Assembly: GCF_000718635.1 (NCBI RefSeq)
Contig: NZ_JOBF01000003.1
Span: 372,001-436,000 of the forward strand
From: Streptomyces varsoviensis
GTDB taxonomy: Bacteria > Actinomycetota > Actinomycetes > Streptomycetales > Streptomycetaceae
Direction: 5' to 3'
Length of the DNA: 64,000 nt
Positions 1 through 8,491 of the stretch are shown here, piece after piece. The notes under the pieces were generated by a model. The model was given only the letters and a program-made list of their open reading frames with translations. It searched no databases and was not told the DNA's origin. The translations under genes were made by a program, and so were the position numbers. Position 1 is the stretch's first letter. Each line of letters opens with the position of its first letter.

Positions 1-1
1 G

Positions 2-343
2 CAGGTCGCCTGGGACTACGTACGGCCGATGCTGGCGACCCCCCGCGTCCTCACCTACCCGTACGGCGACGACCACGGCATCGACCAGCTCCCCCAGGGC
101 GCGGTGCAGGTCGACAACTGGATCTCCACCGCCGACGGCAAGCTCTACGGCTTCGGCACGTGCGTCAACGACGCCCACCCGGACGCCTGCCGGGCCAAGC
201 TCGGAATCGTGAACAACTACGTAGAATACTTCGGCTACGACCAGATGCGCGGTATGCAGTGGTTGGGCGCTGGAATCCTGCTGGCGCTGGCGGCGGCCAT
301 CACCGTCTTCGTCCTGTGGTGGGTCCGACGCAGGCCGATGTGA
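2..343 (+). CDS. C-terminal fragment of a membrane protein, probable ABC-2-type permease (cut by window edge)
   Basis: The reading frame is open from base 2 and ends at 341-343, so the N-terminus lies outside the window. The visible 113 residues are an extracytoplasmic stretch with two cysteines (FGTCVND and DACRAKL), then one membrane helix near the end (GAGILLALAAAITVFVLWWV) and a short basic tail (RRRPM). An extracellular loop followed by a last helix is typical of ABC-2-type permeases encoded just upstream of YtrA-like GntR regulators in Streptomyces; the 73-bp gap to the GntR gene fits one transcription unit. The permease assignment is inferred from this context, because the transport core is not in view. 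Confidence 0.55.
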   Translation, partial: QVAWDYVRPMLATPRVLTYPYGDDHGIDQLPQGAVQVDNWISTADGKLYGFGTCVNDAHPDACRAKLGIVNNYVEYFGYDQMRGMQWLGAGILLALAAAITVFVLWWVRRRPM

Positions 344-416
344 GCACGCCGAGACGTACACCAGGACGTACGGCGGGGAAATCCGGCGCAGGGGAAGAGA
401 CGGAGAGGGGGCGCTA

Positions 417-806
417 GTGGTCGAGTTCCGCATCGACCGGCACAGCGGCATGGCCGCCTACCTCCAGATCGTCCAGCAGGTCCAAGAGGCGCTGCGCCTG
501 GGCATCCTGATGGAGGGCGACCAACTGCCCACCGCGGCCAGGGTCGCCCGCGACACCAAGCTGAACCCGAACACGACGCTCAAGGCCTACCGCGAGCTGG
601 AGCACCAGGGGCTCGTGGAGCCCCGCCCCGGCGTCGGCACGTTCGTGAGCCGGGCGGCGGCCGAGCAGGCGAAGGCGAGGCCCCTGGCCGACTCGCCGCT
701 CCGCGGCGAACTCGACGACTGGATGCGTCGGGCGCGCGTCGCGGGGCTGGAATGGGGCGACGTCTCCGCCCTGATCACGGCGGCACGCGCCGAGCACTAC
801 CCCTGA
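417..806 (+). CDS. GntR-family transcriptional regulator, YtrA-like
   Basis: This 129-residue protein begins at a GTG preceded by a purine-rich GGAGAGGGGG. Residues about 5-75 form the GntR winged helix-turn-helix (AAYLQIVQQVQEALRLG, then TAARVARDTKLNPNTTLKAY, ending GVGTFVSR). The C-terminal part is only about 50 residues, as expected for the YtrA subfamily, which lacks a large effector domain and usually controls a linked ABC transporter. It probably represses the transporter operon that ends just upstream. Its last codons and stop (GAGCACTACCCCTGA) are the first copy of a repeat present twice more downstream. Confidence 0.88.
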   Translation: MVEFRIDRHSGMAAYLQIVQQVQEALRLGILMEGDQLPTAARVARDTKLNPNTTLKAYRELEHQGLVEPRPGVGTFVSRAAAEQAKARPLADSPLRGELDDWMRRARVAGLEWGDVSALITAARAEHYP

Positions 807-1066
807 CCGAAGCGGTCAGCCGACGCCCCAAAGGGGCGCGGGGAACTGCGCGACCAGCCACGACGCGCCCGCGGAGCACCACCCCTGACCGACGCCGTCA
901 GCCGACGCCCCAAAGGGGCGCGGGGAACTGCGCGACCAGCCACGACGCGCCCGCGGGCGACGCACCGGACCATGGCACCCGCCGAGCACCACCCCTGACC
1001 GACGCGGTCAGCCAGCGCCCCAAAGGGGCGCGGGGAACTGCGCGACCAGCCACAACGCACCCGCAG
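788..1066. repeat. Three tandem copies of the GntR 3' end plus paired hairpins
   Basis: Three units start near 788, 871 and 981. Each has GAGCAC(T/C)ACCCCTGACC, then a small inverted repeat (TGACCG...CGGTCA in the first unit), then the perfect stem CGCCCCAAAGGGGCG (824-838 in unit 1) followed by CGGGGAACTGCGCGACCAGC. The first unit includes the last codons of the GntR gene, so gene end and terminator-like region were multiplied together. The CCCCAAAGGGGCGCGGGGAACTG core resembles a dispersed intergenic element common in Streptomyces (recalled, not searched). The repeats lie between convergent genes, so transcription termination is the likely role. No gene is seen in 807-1114. Confidence 0.85.
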
Positions 1067-1114
1067 ACGACGCACCGGCGCGGAGCACCCAGCGAACGTA
1101 CCGGCGCGGAGCGC

Positions 1115-2818
1115 CTAGCGGCGAATGAGCTTGTTCGCCGAGCGGGCCGCGAAGAACAGCAGCCCAGCCGTCAGCGCCGCCGCCATCCAGACCGCGTCGA
1201 GCACGCCCCGCCCGTCCAGGCCGCGGGAGAGCGCGGCGTTGAGTACGAGCGTCAGCCCGCCGACCGAGACCAGGGGCCCGGCCGCGTACCAGGCCATGAA
1301 CAGGAAGGGCCCGGCGCCGCCGGTCGGCAGGCCGCCGCCGACGAACATCAGGTCCGTGCGGGCCGGGCCGCGGCAGGCGGCGAAGACGGCGGCGGCCGCG
1401 AACGGCAGCGCGCACACCGGCATCAGCAGCAGCGGCCACCACTCGCCCGCGACCGCGTACGGCACGGCCGCGAGCAGCCCCAGAAGGGCGCCGAGTACGG
1501 CGGGCACGATCGCGTGCTGGAGCATCAGCGTCCGGAAGCGGAACGGGGACCAGGACGCGCGCCGTACGTCGTCCGTCTCCAGCCGCGCGGTCTCGGCGAG
1601 CGCGCCGACCGCGAAGTAGCCGAAGAGCAGGCCCAGGACGAGCCCGATGACCCGCTTCTCGCCGCCGAGCTCCACGCCCAGGCCGGACGTCACGGCGGCG
1701 CACCCCGTCCAGGTCAGGGCCCGGCCCAGCCGGCCGGGGGTGCGTGCCAGGGCCAGCAGGTCGCGCCAGAGCACGACCAGGTACTTGTTGCGGGGCGCCC
1801 GCGCGCTGACGCGCCAGGTGGGCTCGGCGCCGCCCGCCTCCAGCACGGCGAGCTTGGCGGCGCGCAGTTCCAGGGACCACATGCCGGCGGAGACGGCGGA
1901 AGAGGTCGCCGCCCGGCCGCGCAATTGCGCGGTGGGCACGTGCGCGGCCTGCTGGTGCCCGTAGCGCAGGGCGATGGCGGCGGCGGCCGCGAGCAGCACG
2001 ACGGCGGCGGGCCAGCCCGGCGCGGACCCGCCGGTGGCGGCGATCAAGGGCTGCGCGGCCCAGCCCCAGGGGCCGGACCACAGCTCGATCCACTCCAGGG
2101 CCGCGAGCCGGTGGCCGCCGCTCGCGAGGCCGATCTGTACGGCCAGGAGCGCGAGCAGCAGCACGGCGGGGGCCGTCAGCCGGCGGACCCGGCGGGCCAG
2201 CGGGGGGCGGCCCTCGACGACCATGCCGAGGGTGACGGCGAGCAGCGGCAGGCAGAGCGCGGCGGGGAGGGCGGCGAGCAGCGCGCCGCCGAAGGACGCC
2301 AGGTCGATGACGCGCAGCACGACGGCCGCCGCGAGGGCCGCCAGGACGCCGGGGAGCAGGGCGAGCGCGGCGGAGAACCGGAACCGGGGCTTCAGTACGG
2401 CGGCGCGGCGCACCGGGTGGGCCAGCACCCAGCCGACGTTCGGGCCGGGCACGACGACCGGCCCGCGCCACAGCGCGTCACGGGCGGCCAGCAGGGCGAG
2501 GCCGACGCTCACGCCGACGAAGACGGCGGGCAGGGTGTGCCGCACATCGTCGCCGACGCCGCTGTAGTCGGCGCTGACCTGGAGCTCCTTGAGGAAGCGG
2601 ATGACGTAGCCGCTGCCGTAGCCGAGGACGGCGAGGATGACGCAGTAGATGAGGACGGCCGTGTCGCGGCGGCGCTGACGCTGGTGCGCGCGGCGCTTGT
2701 CCCGCAGCCAGCGCAGCGTCTCGTCGGTGCGGTCGTCGTGCTCCTCGCTCCAGACGTCGTCCTCTTCCTCCGCCGCCGCCTCGGCCGCCTCGCTCAGGTC
2801 CCCCTCCCGCACGCTCAT
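1115..2818 (-). CDS. ABC transporter permease, large polytopic membrane protein
   Basis: A 567-residue protein with an acidic cytoplasmic N-terminus (EEEDDVWSEEHDD) and basic segment (RRAHQRQRRRD), then about ten to twelve hydrophobic segments starting near residue 53 (TAVLIYCVILAVLGYGSGYV). There is a long cytoplasmic loop around residues 295-350. The start overlaps the stop of the upstream ATPase gene by 4 bp (ATGA), so the two are co-translated and form one ABC system. Substrate is unknown; the fold resembles large ABC-2-like permeases of actinomycetes. I see no ATPase motifs and no signal peptide. Confidence 0.8.
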   Translation of the reverse strand: MSVREGDLSEAAEAAAEEEDDVWSEEHDDRTDETLRWLRDKRRAHQRQRRRDTAVLIYCVILAVLGYGSGYVIRFLKELQVSADYSGVGDDVRHTLPAVFVGVSVGLALLAARDALWRGPVVVPGPNVGWVLAHPVRRAAVLKPRFRFSAALALLPGVLAALAAAVVLRVIDLASFGGALLAALPAALCLPLLAVTLGMVVEGRPPLARRVRRLTAPAVLLLALLAVQIGLASGGHRLAALEWIELWSGPWGWAAQPLIAATGGSAPGWPAAVVLLAAAAAIALRYGHQQAAHVPTAQLRGRAATSSAVSAGMWSLELRAAKLAVLEAGGAEPTWRVSARAPRNKYLVVLWRDLLALARTPGRLGRALTWTGCAAVTSGLGVELGGEKRVIGLVLGLLFGYFAVGALAETARLETDDVRRASWSPFRFRTLMLQHAIVPAVLGALLGLLAAVPYAVAGEWWPLLLMPVCALPFAAAAVFAACRGPARTDLMFVGGGLPTGGAGPFLFMAWYAAGPLVSVGGLTLVLNAALSRGLDGRGVLDAVWMAAALTAGLLFFAARSANKLIRR

Positions 2819-3516
2819 GACCGCACACCGAGCTTCTTCAGGACCGCGGCCGGGGTGCCCTTGGCGATGACCGCGCCGTCCTCCAGCGCGATCATGCGGT
2901 CCGCGACCGCCTCGGCCAGGTCCGCCTGGTGGGTGGCGAGGAGCACGGCCACGCCGTCCTCCTTCTCCCCGATCAGCAGCTCGGCGAGGCGCTGCCGGGC
3001 GTCAGGGTCGAGCCGCTGCTCCGGCTCGTCGAGTACGAGCAGGTCCCGGGGGCGTACGAGGGCCGCGGCCAGCAGCAGCGACTGCATCTGCCCGGAGGAC
3101 AGCGAGCCGGGCAGCGCCTTGGCGTGGTCGGCGAGGCGCCGGTCGGCGAGCACCTCGTCGATCCAGCCGTCGGCGTCCTCGACGGCGTGCGCCACGGTGA
3201 CCAGTTCCAGGTGCTCGCGGACGGTGAGGTCCGGGTAGCAGGCGACCGTGTCGCCGACCACCGCGACCCTGGCCCGTACGACCGGGTCGTCCTCCGAGAC
3301 CGTACGGCCCGCGAACAGCGCGCTGCCGCTCGTCGGGGTGTCCCGGCCGCTGGCGATGCGCAGCAGCGTGGACTTCCCGGAGCCGTTGTGCCCGAACAGC
3401 GCTGTGCACGTGCCCGCCGCCAGGCTCAGGTCGATCGGGTGCAGCGCCTTCCGGTCGCCGTACGACCGGCTGACCTTGCGCAACTGCAGCAGCGCCGGGT
3501 CGGTCTTCGCGGCCAT
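2815..3516 (-). CDS. ABC transporter ATP-binding protein
   Basis: A 233-residue nucleotide-binding protein. Walker A is GHNGSGKST, the signature loop is LSSGQMQS (a divergent LSGGQ), Walker B is DLLVLDEPEQRLD and the switch histidine is in ATHQ. The start is placed at 3516 because GGAGGG lies six bases upstream of ATGGCCGCG; an upstream in-frame ATG at 3546 has no such site. The 4-bp overlap with the permease gene makes this its energising partner. It is an export-type ABC ATPase by size and lack of a binding-protein gene; the cargo cannot be read from sequence. Confidence 0.92.
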   Translation of the reverse strand: MAAKTDPALLQLRKVSRSYGDRKALHPIDLSLAAGTCTALFGHNGSGKSTLLRIASGRDTPTSGSALFAGRTVSEDDPVVRARVAVVGDTVACYPDLTVREHLELVTVAHAVEDADGWIDEVLADRRLADHAKALPGSLSSGQMQSLLLAAALVRPRDLLVLDEPEQRLDPDARQRLAELLIGEKEDGVAVLLATHQADLAEAVADRMIALEDGAVIAKGTPAAVLKKLGVRS

Positions 3517-3704
3517 CGGCCCTCCGTATGCGCGGGGAATTCTCACCAGACCCTAAGTGATGGCCGAATCGGCCCCCGGCGGCGGGCTCGGCCGGGTACG
3601 TGACGCGGCCTTCGGACCGGCGGCCGGGGGCGGTGGCCGAGGGGGGAGACAGCTTGTCGGCCGGGGACGGCGGGTCGGCGGCCGGAGGCGCGCGGCGGGC
3701 GGGC

Positions 3705-4928
3705 TCAGCGCCCGGGGGCCGGGAGTTCGCCGCGCAGCCGCCTGGCCCGCAGCACCAGTTCGAGTTCGAAGCGGCGGTCGGGGTCGTCGACCTCGTCGCC
3801 CCACAGCTCCCTGATCTGGCGGAGCCGGTAGCGGACGGTCTGGGGGTGGACGCCGAGGCGGGCGGCGATCTCGGGGGCGCCGCCGCGCGTCTCCAGCCAG
3901 GCCAGCAGGGTCTCGGCGAGGCGGCGGCCCTGGGTGGGGCCGCAGTGCAGCAGCGGAGCGAGGCGGCGGCGGGCGAGGTCCTCGATGAGTTCGGCGGGCG
4001 GCAGGAGGACCAGCGCCTCGGTGTGCTCGGTGCAGTGCAGCACCGCTCCGGAGGGGAGCTGGCCCAGCTCCATCAGGCGTACGGCCGCGCCGGCCCAGCG
4101 CAGCGACTTCGCCGCCTCGGCCAGCGGCACGGGCGGGCCCATCGCCCCGGACCAGCCCGCGGTGGCGCGGCGCAGCAGGTCGGGGCGGCCGGCGGCGTCC
4201 GGGTCGGGGACGATCATGCGGGGCTGCTCGCACTCCATGTCGAGCAGGACGCCGTGGCCGACGGCGGGCGCGACGGCCTCGCGGGCGGGGCGCAGCAGCA
4301 CGCCGACGGCGACGTACGCCGGGAGCGGCCAGCCGAGCCGGGCGGCGTGCTCGGCCAGCGCGTCGGCGAAGTCCCCGCGGTGGTGCGTGGCGAGCAGCAG
4401 GTCGAGGAGGCGGCGCTGGAGGCGCAGCCGTTCGCCGGTCTGCCGGGCGACGGCCTCGGCGTAGCCGCGCATGGTCTCGGCGACGAGGCCGTCGAGGTAG
4501 TCGAAGCCGGATTCGGCGAGTTCGTACATGGCGGGGGCGGGGATGCCGGCCTGGCCGCCGATCTCGGCGAGGCGGCGCCAGGCGAGCTTCACGCCGAGCC
4601 GGTAGATGGCCTGGAGCGAGTCGAGGCTGCGGCCGTGGGCCATCTGGCCGCGGCCGAACTCCTGGAAGACGGGCGGGTGCGCGGGCGGCCGGTCCGGCCC
4701 GGTGGTGAGCTGCCGGACGAACTGCTCGATGGCGTGGCGGATGCCGACGAGCGCCATGGGTTCGCCGGACTCGTCGGGCACGAGCGTGAGCTGGGGGAAT
4801 TCGCGGCGGATCTGGCGGAGGATGTCGTCGGCGAGTTCGGGCACCTCGGCGAGGGCGAGCGCGGAGAACCGCCGGACCTGTGCGCGGGGCACGTCCTGCC
4901 AGGCGGAGCGCGGCGCGGCCACGGTCAC
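3705..4928 (-). CDS. PucR/CdaR-type transcriptional regulator
   Basis: A 407-residue protein with an N-terminal helical region, a middle GGDEF-like/RsbR-type segment and a C-terminal PucR helix-turn-helix. The C-terminal motif GVHPQTVRYRLRQIRELWG near residues 365-385 is diagnostic for this family. The GTG start at 4928 overlaps the stop of the upstream small gene (GTGA), so the pair is translationally coupled. Family members are one-component regulators; the target here is not evident, although the divergent envelope operon begins about 450 bp away. Intergenic DNA 3517-3704 separates it from the downstream ABC operon and should carry that operon's promoter. Confidence 0.85.
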   Translation of the reverse strand: MTVAAPRSAWQDVPRAQVRRFSALALAEVPELADDILRQIRREFPQLTLVPDESGEPMALVGIRHAIEQFVRQLTTGPDRPPAHPPVFQEFGRGQMAHGRSLDSLQAIYRLGVKLAWRRLAEIGGQAGIPAPAMYELAESGFDYLDGLVAETMRGYAEAVARQTGERLRLQRRLLDLLLATHHRGDFADALAEHAARLGWPLPAYVAVGVLLRPAREAVAPAVGHGVLLDMECEQPRMIVPDPDAAGRPDLLRRATAGWSGAMGPPVPLAEAAKSLRWAGAAVRLMELGQLPSGAVLHCTEHTEALVLLPPAELIEDLARRRLAPLLHCGPTQGRRLAETLLAWLETRGGAPEIAARLGVHPQTVRYRLRQIRELWGDEVDDPDRRFELELVLRARRLRGELPAPGR

Positions 4929-5206
4929 CGGCCCCCCGGCGAGGCGCTGGAGGACGGCGGCGGGCGCAGCGGGCTCGATGGGCTCGATGAGGGTGCCGCG
5001 CTCGACGGGGGTCGCGCGCCGGAGGACGGCGACTGTGACGGTCTCGACGGCGCGGGTGGCGACACCGTCACCTCCGGGAACGTCACGAGCGGATCGTTCG
5101 GCTGGTCCGGGGTGATGCCGAGCAGCGCGACGATGCCGAAGGCCGCGCCCACGGCGAGGGCGGCGGCGCCGGCGGCGGTCACAGCGGCGGCGAGCAGTCT
5201 GGACAT
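4925..5206 (-). CDS. Small membrane-anchored or secreted protein with Pro/Ser-rich tail
   Basis: The chosen start, MSRLLAAAV at 5206, has AAAGGGG about 12 bases upstream; an upstream in-frame ATG at 5293 would add a 29-residue basic extension and is less likely. The 93-residue product has one hydrophobic segment near residues 3-30, acting as signal anchor, followed by a short linker (TPDQPNDPLVTFPEVTV) and a low-complexity Pro/Ser tail. No enzymatic motif is present. It is coupled to the PucR-type regulator by a 4-bp overlap, so the two may function together, but that is inference. Confidence 0.62.
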   Translation of the reverse strand: MSRLLAAAVTAAGAAALAVGAAFGIVALLGITPDQPNDPLVTFPEVTVSPPAPSRPSQSPSSGARPPSSAAPSSSPSSPLRPPPSSSASPGGR

Positions 5207-5286
5207 GGCGCGTCGAGCCCCTTTCCGATGGCTGCGCCCCGACCCGGCCCCCGCTAACTGCGAACGGGTGAAGGATCGTTGGAGCA

Positions 5287-5315
5287 TTGACACTCCGTCA
5301 AGGGCCGCCTACGGT
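5287..5315 (+). promoter_or_regulatory. Consensus-like promoter of the envelope operon, with inverted repeat over -35
   Basis: TTGACA (5287-5292) is followed after exactly 17 bp by TACGGT (5310-5315), a good match to Streptomyces housekeeping-sigma promoters, with the DUF3068 start at 5377. The -35 lies inside the perfect inverted repeat TTGACactccGTCAA (5287-5301), a plausible repressor site. Transcription would begin near 5322, leaving a leader of about 55 bases. Confidence 0.6.
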
Positions 5316-5376
5316 TCCCGGCCCGTACGAGATGTGCGCGCCCGGATCGCCCCGCCCTCCCCCGAGGAGTGCCCTC

Positions 5377-6324
5377 ATGCGTCGCTCGACCCCGCCGGTT
5401 CCGCTGATCCTGCTCGGCGCCGGCGTCTTCCTGCTGGTGCTCGCGCCGATGCTCACCTGGTACGTGGAGCCGCGCGCGAAACGCACGACCGTCGACGTGA
5501 ACGTCACCACGGTCTTCGCCGGTGAGGGCCGCTATTACGACGCCGGGGCGGCCGCCGTCCGGAGCGGCCGGACGATCACCATCACCCGGCGGGTGCTCGG
5601 CGACGTGGCGGCGTCGGACCGCAGCGGCCGGGCGGTCTGGGACGTGTCCACGACGATCGACACCCCGGCGACGCTGAAGCTGAAGGACCCGCGCCGGTCG
5701 TTCAAGTGGACCACCGAGCGCTGGGTCACCGACCGCCGGACCAACGCGCCCGTGCACTGCTGCGGCGAGTCCCCCGGCCCGTTCGAGGGCGACGCGTACC
5801 TGAAGTTCCCCTTCGACGTGGGGAAGCGGACGTACCGCTGGTGGGACAACACCTTGGGGGCGACCGTGCCGCTCCGCTTCGCGGGCGTGGAGCGGGTGCG
5901 GGGCTATCAGGGCTACCGCTTTTCGGGGGCCGTGAAGGCGACCCGGACCGGCAGCCGGCAGGTGCCGGGCGCGATCGTGGGGCAGCCGCGGCGCGGTCAG
6001 GTGCAGGCCGAGGAGTGGTACGCCAACGACCGGATCGACCTGGTCGTCGATCGGCGTACGGGCCGGGTGCTGAACGCCTCGCTGTCGCCGCGGGTGACGC
6101 TGCGCGCGCCCGGCGGGCGGCGGGACGCGGTGACGCTGCTGGCCGGGGACGGGGTCGCGTTCACCCCGGGCACCCAGCGCGAACAGGTCGATTCCGCGCG
6201 GCGCGAGAACCGCAAGCTGCGGCTGCTCGGCGAGACGGCGCCGCTCGCCGCGGTGGTCATCGGCGGGTTCGCGACGGCGGGGGGTGTGCTGCTGCTGGTG
6301 CGCCGGACCACGCGGGTCGACTGA
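5377..6324 (+). CDS. DUF3068 (PorA-like) membrane protein
   Basis: The start ATG at 5377 has GAGGAG eight bases upstream. The 315-residue product has an N-terminal membrane segment (residues about 6-27, ending in TWYVEPRA), a large extracytoplasmic domain and a C-terminal helix (AAVVIGGFATAGGVLLLV) with a short basic tail. This layout and motifs such as YDAGAAAV and KFPFDVGKRTYRWWD are typical of DUF3068, annotated in some databases as a porin PorA family although no pore function is proven in Streptomyces. It opens the run that includes the AftD-like protein, pointing to a role in envelope glycans. Confidence 0.82.
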   Translation: MRRSTPPVPLILLGAGVFLLVLAPMLTWYVEPRAKRTTVDVNVTTVFAGEGRYYDAGAAAVRSGRTITITRRVLGDVAASDRSGRAVWDVSTTIDTPATLKLKDPRRSFKWTTERWVTDRRTNAPVHCCGESPGPFEGDAYLKFPFDVGKRTYRWWDNTLGATVPLRFAGVERVRGYQGYRFSGAVKATRTGSRQVPGAIVGQPRRGQVQAEEWYANDRIDLVVDRRTGRVLNASLSPRVTLRAPGGRRDAVTLLAGDGVAFTPGTQREQVDSARRENRKLRLLGETAPLAAVVIGGFATAGGVLLLVRRTTRVD

Positions 6325-6509
6325 GGGTCGGCTGAGGGTCGACTGACGGAGCATGAAGTGACGAACCGTCAGCTCCAGGAAGGGCGGAAATTGTCACCTC
6401 GGTGAGTAGCCGCGCCGAACGCCTCGGCGAACACTGACACCTCACCCCGCGCACCGCCCGGCACCGTTCCCCCACAAGGCTCCGCACCCCACGACGAGTT
6501 GGAGTGGCG

Positions 6510-7706
6510 ATGCCCCAGCACGTACGGCCGTCCCCGGCCCCCGCCGCGGGCCCTCCCCCGGCGCTCCCCGGCCCGGCTCCGAGACCCCCCACCATGACGC
6601 CGAGCCCCGCCCCCGTACCGCACCCGCCCCGCCGGATCGTCTTCCTCGCCCGCCGCGACCTCGGCAACCCCGCCGCCGGCGGCTCCGAGATCCTCGTCGA
6701 CCGCCTCGCCACCGGCCTGACCGCCCTGGGCCACCAGGTCACCCTGGTGTGCGGCGGCCCCGTCGCCCGCCACGACTACCGCGCCGTCTCCGCGGGCGGC
6801 GACGCCGCCCACTTCCTGCGCGCGCCCCACGCGCTCAGCCGCCGGGCCGGCCCCTGCGACCTCCTCGTCGAGGTCTGCAACGGCATGCCCTACCTCGCGC
6901 CCCTGTGGCACCCCGGCCCCACCCTGTGCCTGGTCAACCACGTCCACACCGACCTGTGGCGGCTGCGCTACCCGCCGCCCGCCGGCCGGCTCGGCGCCCG
7001 CCTCGAACGCTGGGCGCTGGCCTCCGCCCACCGCCGCGGCCTCGTCGTCGCCGTGTCCGGCTCCACCGCCGCCGCGCTGCTGCGCCTGGGCGTCGCCCAG
7101 GACCGTATCCGCGTCGTGCACAACGGCGTCGAACGGCCCCCGGCGCTGCTCCCCGAGGCCCCCGAGCCGCTCTTCGTCGCCATGGGCCGGCTCGTCGAGT
7201 ACAAGCGCGTCGATCTGCTGCTGCGGCTCTGGGAGCGGGTGCGGCCCGTCACCGGCGGCCGGCTCGTCATCGTCGGCGACGGCCCCGAACGGCCCCGGCT
7301 CCAGGCGCTCGCGGGCCCCGGCGTGACCTTCGCCGGGCGGGTCGACGAGGCCGGGAAGCACCGGCTGCTGTGCGCCGCGTGGCTGCTGCTGCACCCCTCC
7401 CTCGTCGAGGGCTGGGGCCTGGTCGTCACCGAGGCCGCCGTGCGGGAGACGCCCACGCTCGGCTTCGACGTCCCCGGCCTGCGCGACTCCGTCGACCACG
7501 GCCGTACGGGCCTCCTCGCTTCCGGCGACTCCGCCTTCGCGGCCGCCTGGTGCGCGCTCGCCCTCAGCCGGGAGCGGCGCGCGGCGCTGGGCCGCGCCGC
7601 GCGGCTGCGCGCCGAACGCTTCCCCTGGAGCGGTACGGTCCGGGGCTTCGGGGCCGTCGCGGCGGAGGCGTGCCGGATGGCCGCGCCGGCCCCGTACGGG
7701 CGGTGA
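6510..7706 (+). CDS. Glycosyltransferase family 4
   Basis: A GT-B enzyme of about 398 residues. The N-terminal Rossmann half has the GT4 acceptor-side loop (NPAAGGSEILVDRLATGL), and the C-terminal half has the nucleotide-sugar signature EGWGLVVTEAA followed by TPTLGFDVPGL. The N-terminal 35 residues are Pro/Ala-rich; the true start could be ATG 6510 (GGAG five bases upstream) or the in-frame ATG at 6594 just before the conserved core. It has no signal peptide and should act on the cytoplasmic side. The next gene begins within its stop codon (GTGA), so the products are made together. Donor and acceptor are unknown. Confidence 0.88.
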   Translation: MPQHVRPSPAPAAGPPPALPGPAPRPPTMTPSPAPVPHPPRRIVFLARRDLGNPAAGGSEILVDRLATGLTALGHQVTLVCGGPVARHDYRAVSAGGDAAHFLRAPHALSRRAGPCDLLVEVCNGMPYLAPLWHPGPTLCLVNHVHTDLWRLRYPPPAGRLGARLERWALASAHRRGLVVAVSGSTAAALLRLGVAQDRIRVVHNGVERPPALLPEAPEPLFVAMGRLVEYKRVDLLLRLWERVRPVTGGRLVIVGDGPERPRLQALAGPGVTFAGRVDEAGKHRLLCAAWLLLHPSLVEGWGLVVTEAAVRETPTLGFDVPGLRDSVDHGRTGLLASGDSAFAAAWCALALSRERRAALGRAARLRAERFPWSGTVRGFGAVAAEACRMAAPAPYGR

Positions 7707-8491
7707 GCGCGGTGGTGCGGGACCCCTCCGTCGCCCGGTCCGTCGCCCTCTTCCGCGCCTTCCGGCACGAGCAGACCGAGCCCGAGCGGTGCTACGCGCT
7801 CCTGGCGTGCGACGCCGCCCGGCAGATCGAGCGGTACGAGCCGCTGCGCGGGCGGCTGGTGGTGGACGTCGGGGGCGGCAGCGGGTGCTTCACCGCCGAG
7901 TTCCGGCGCCGCGGCGCCCGCTGCTACCTCTTCGAACCGGACGTACGGGAGCTGACGGCGCACGGCCCGCCGCCCGCCGGCGCGGTGCTCGCCGACGGCT
8001 GCCTGCTGCCGCTCGCCGACGGCGCGGCCGACGTCTGCTTCTCCTCCAACGTCCTGGAGCACGTGGCGGACCCGCGCACGTTCCTCAGCGAGATGGTCCG
8101 CGTGACCCGGCCCGGGGGGCTTCTCTACGTCGCGTTCACCAACTGGCTCTCCCCCTGGGGCGGTCACGAGACGAGCCCCTGGCACTACCTCGGCGCGGAC
8201 CGCGCCCGTGCCCGCTACCGGCGGCGCACCGGCCGCCCCGCCAAGCACACCGTGGGCGAGAACCTGTTCCCCCTCCATATCGGCCCCACCCTCCGCCAGG
8301 TGCGCGCCCTGCCCGGCGTCACCGTGGTCACGGCCCGCTCCCGCTACGCGCCGTTCCTCGCGGAGGCGGTCGTCCGGGTGCCGGGGGTGCGGGAGTTCGC
8401 CACCTGGAATCTGCTGCTGATACTGAGGCGGTCTCCTTATGACGGTTCGCGGTCCGCTGCCCCTGCGACGACGCCGGCCGCGGCGGGGTGA
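7703..8491 (+). CDS. Class I SAM-dependent methyltransferase
   Basis: A 262-residue protein starting at GTG 7703, which overlaps the preceding stop by 4 bp. The SAM-binding motif I is VVDVGGGSGCFT (residues about 50-61), the acidic end of strand 2 is LFEPD and motif IV is CFSSNVLEHV, followed by the post-II motif RPGGLLYVAFTN. The order is that of methyltransferase-11-type enzymes. Placed between a glycosyltransferase and the AftD-like protein, it probably methylates a glycan or glycolipid intermediate; that is inferred only from context. The 3' end overlaps the next gene by GTGA. Confidence 0.87.
   Translation: MSAVVRDPSVARSVALFRAFRHEQTEPERCYALLACDAARQIERYEPLRGRLVVDVGGGSGCFTAEFRRRGARCYLFEPDVRELTAHGPPPAGAVLADGCLLPLADGAADVCFSSNVLEHVADPRTFLSEMVRVTRPGGLLYVAFTNWLSPWGGHETSPWHYLGADRARARYRRRTGRPAKHTVGENLFPLHIGPTLRQVRALPGVTVVTARSRYAPFLAEAVVRVPGVREFATWNLLLILRRSPYDGSRSAAPATTPAAAG

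Noticed and set aside
752..3238. Long plus-strand open frame opposite the ABC permease and ATPase genes
   Set aside because: High-GC DNA leaves antisense frames open. The product is Arg/Gly/Pro low-complexity and the minus-strand genes have complete family motifs and ribosome-binding sites.
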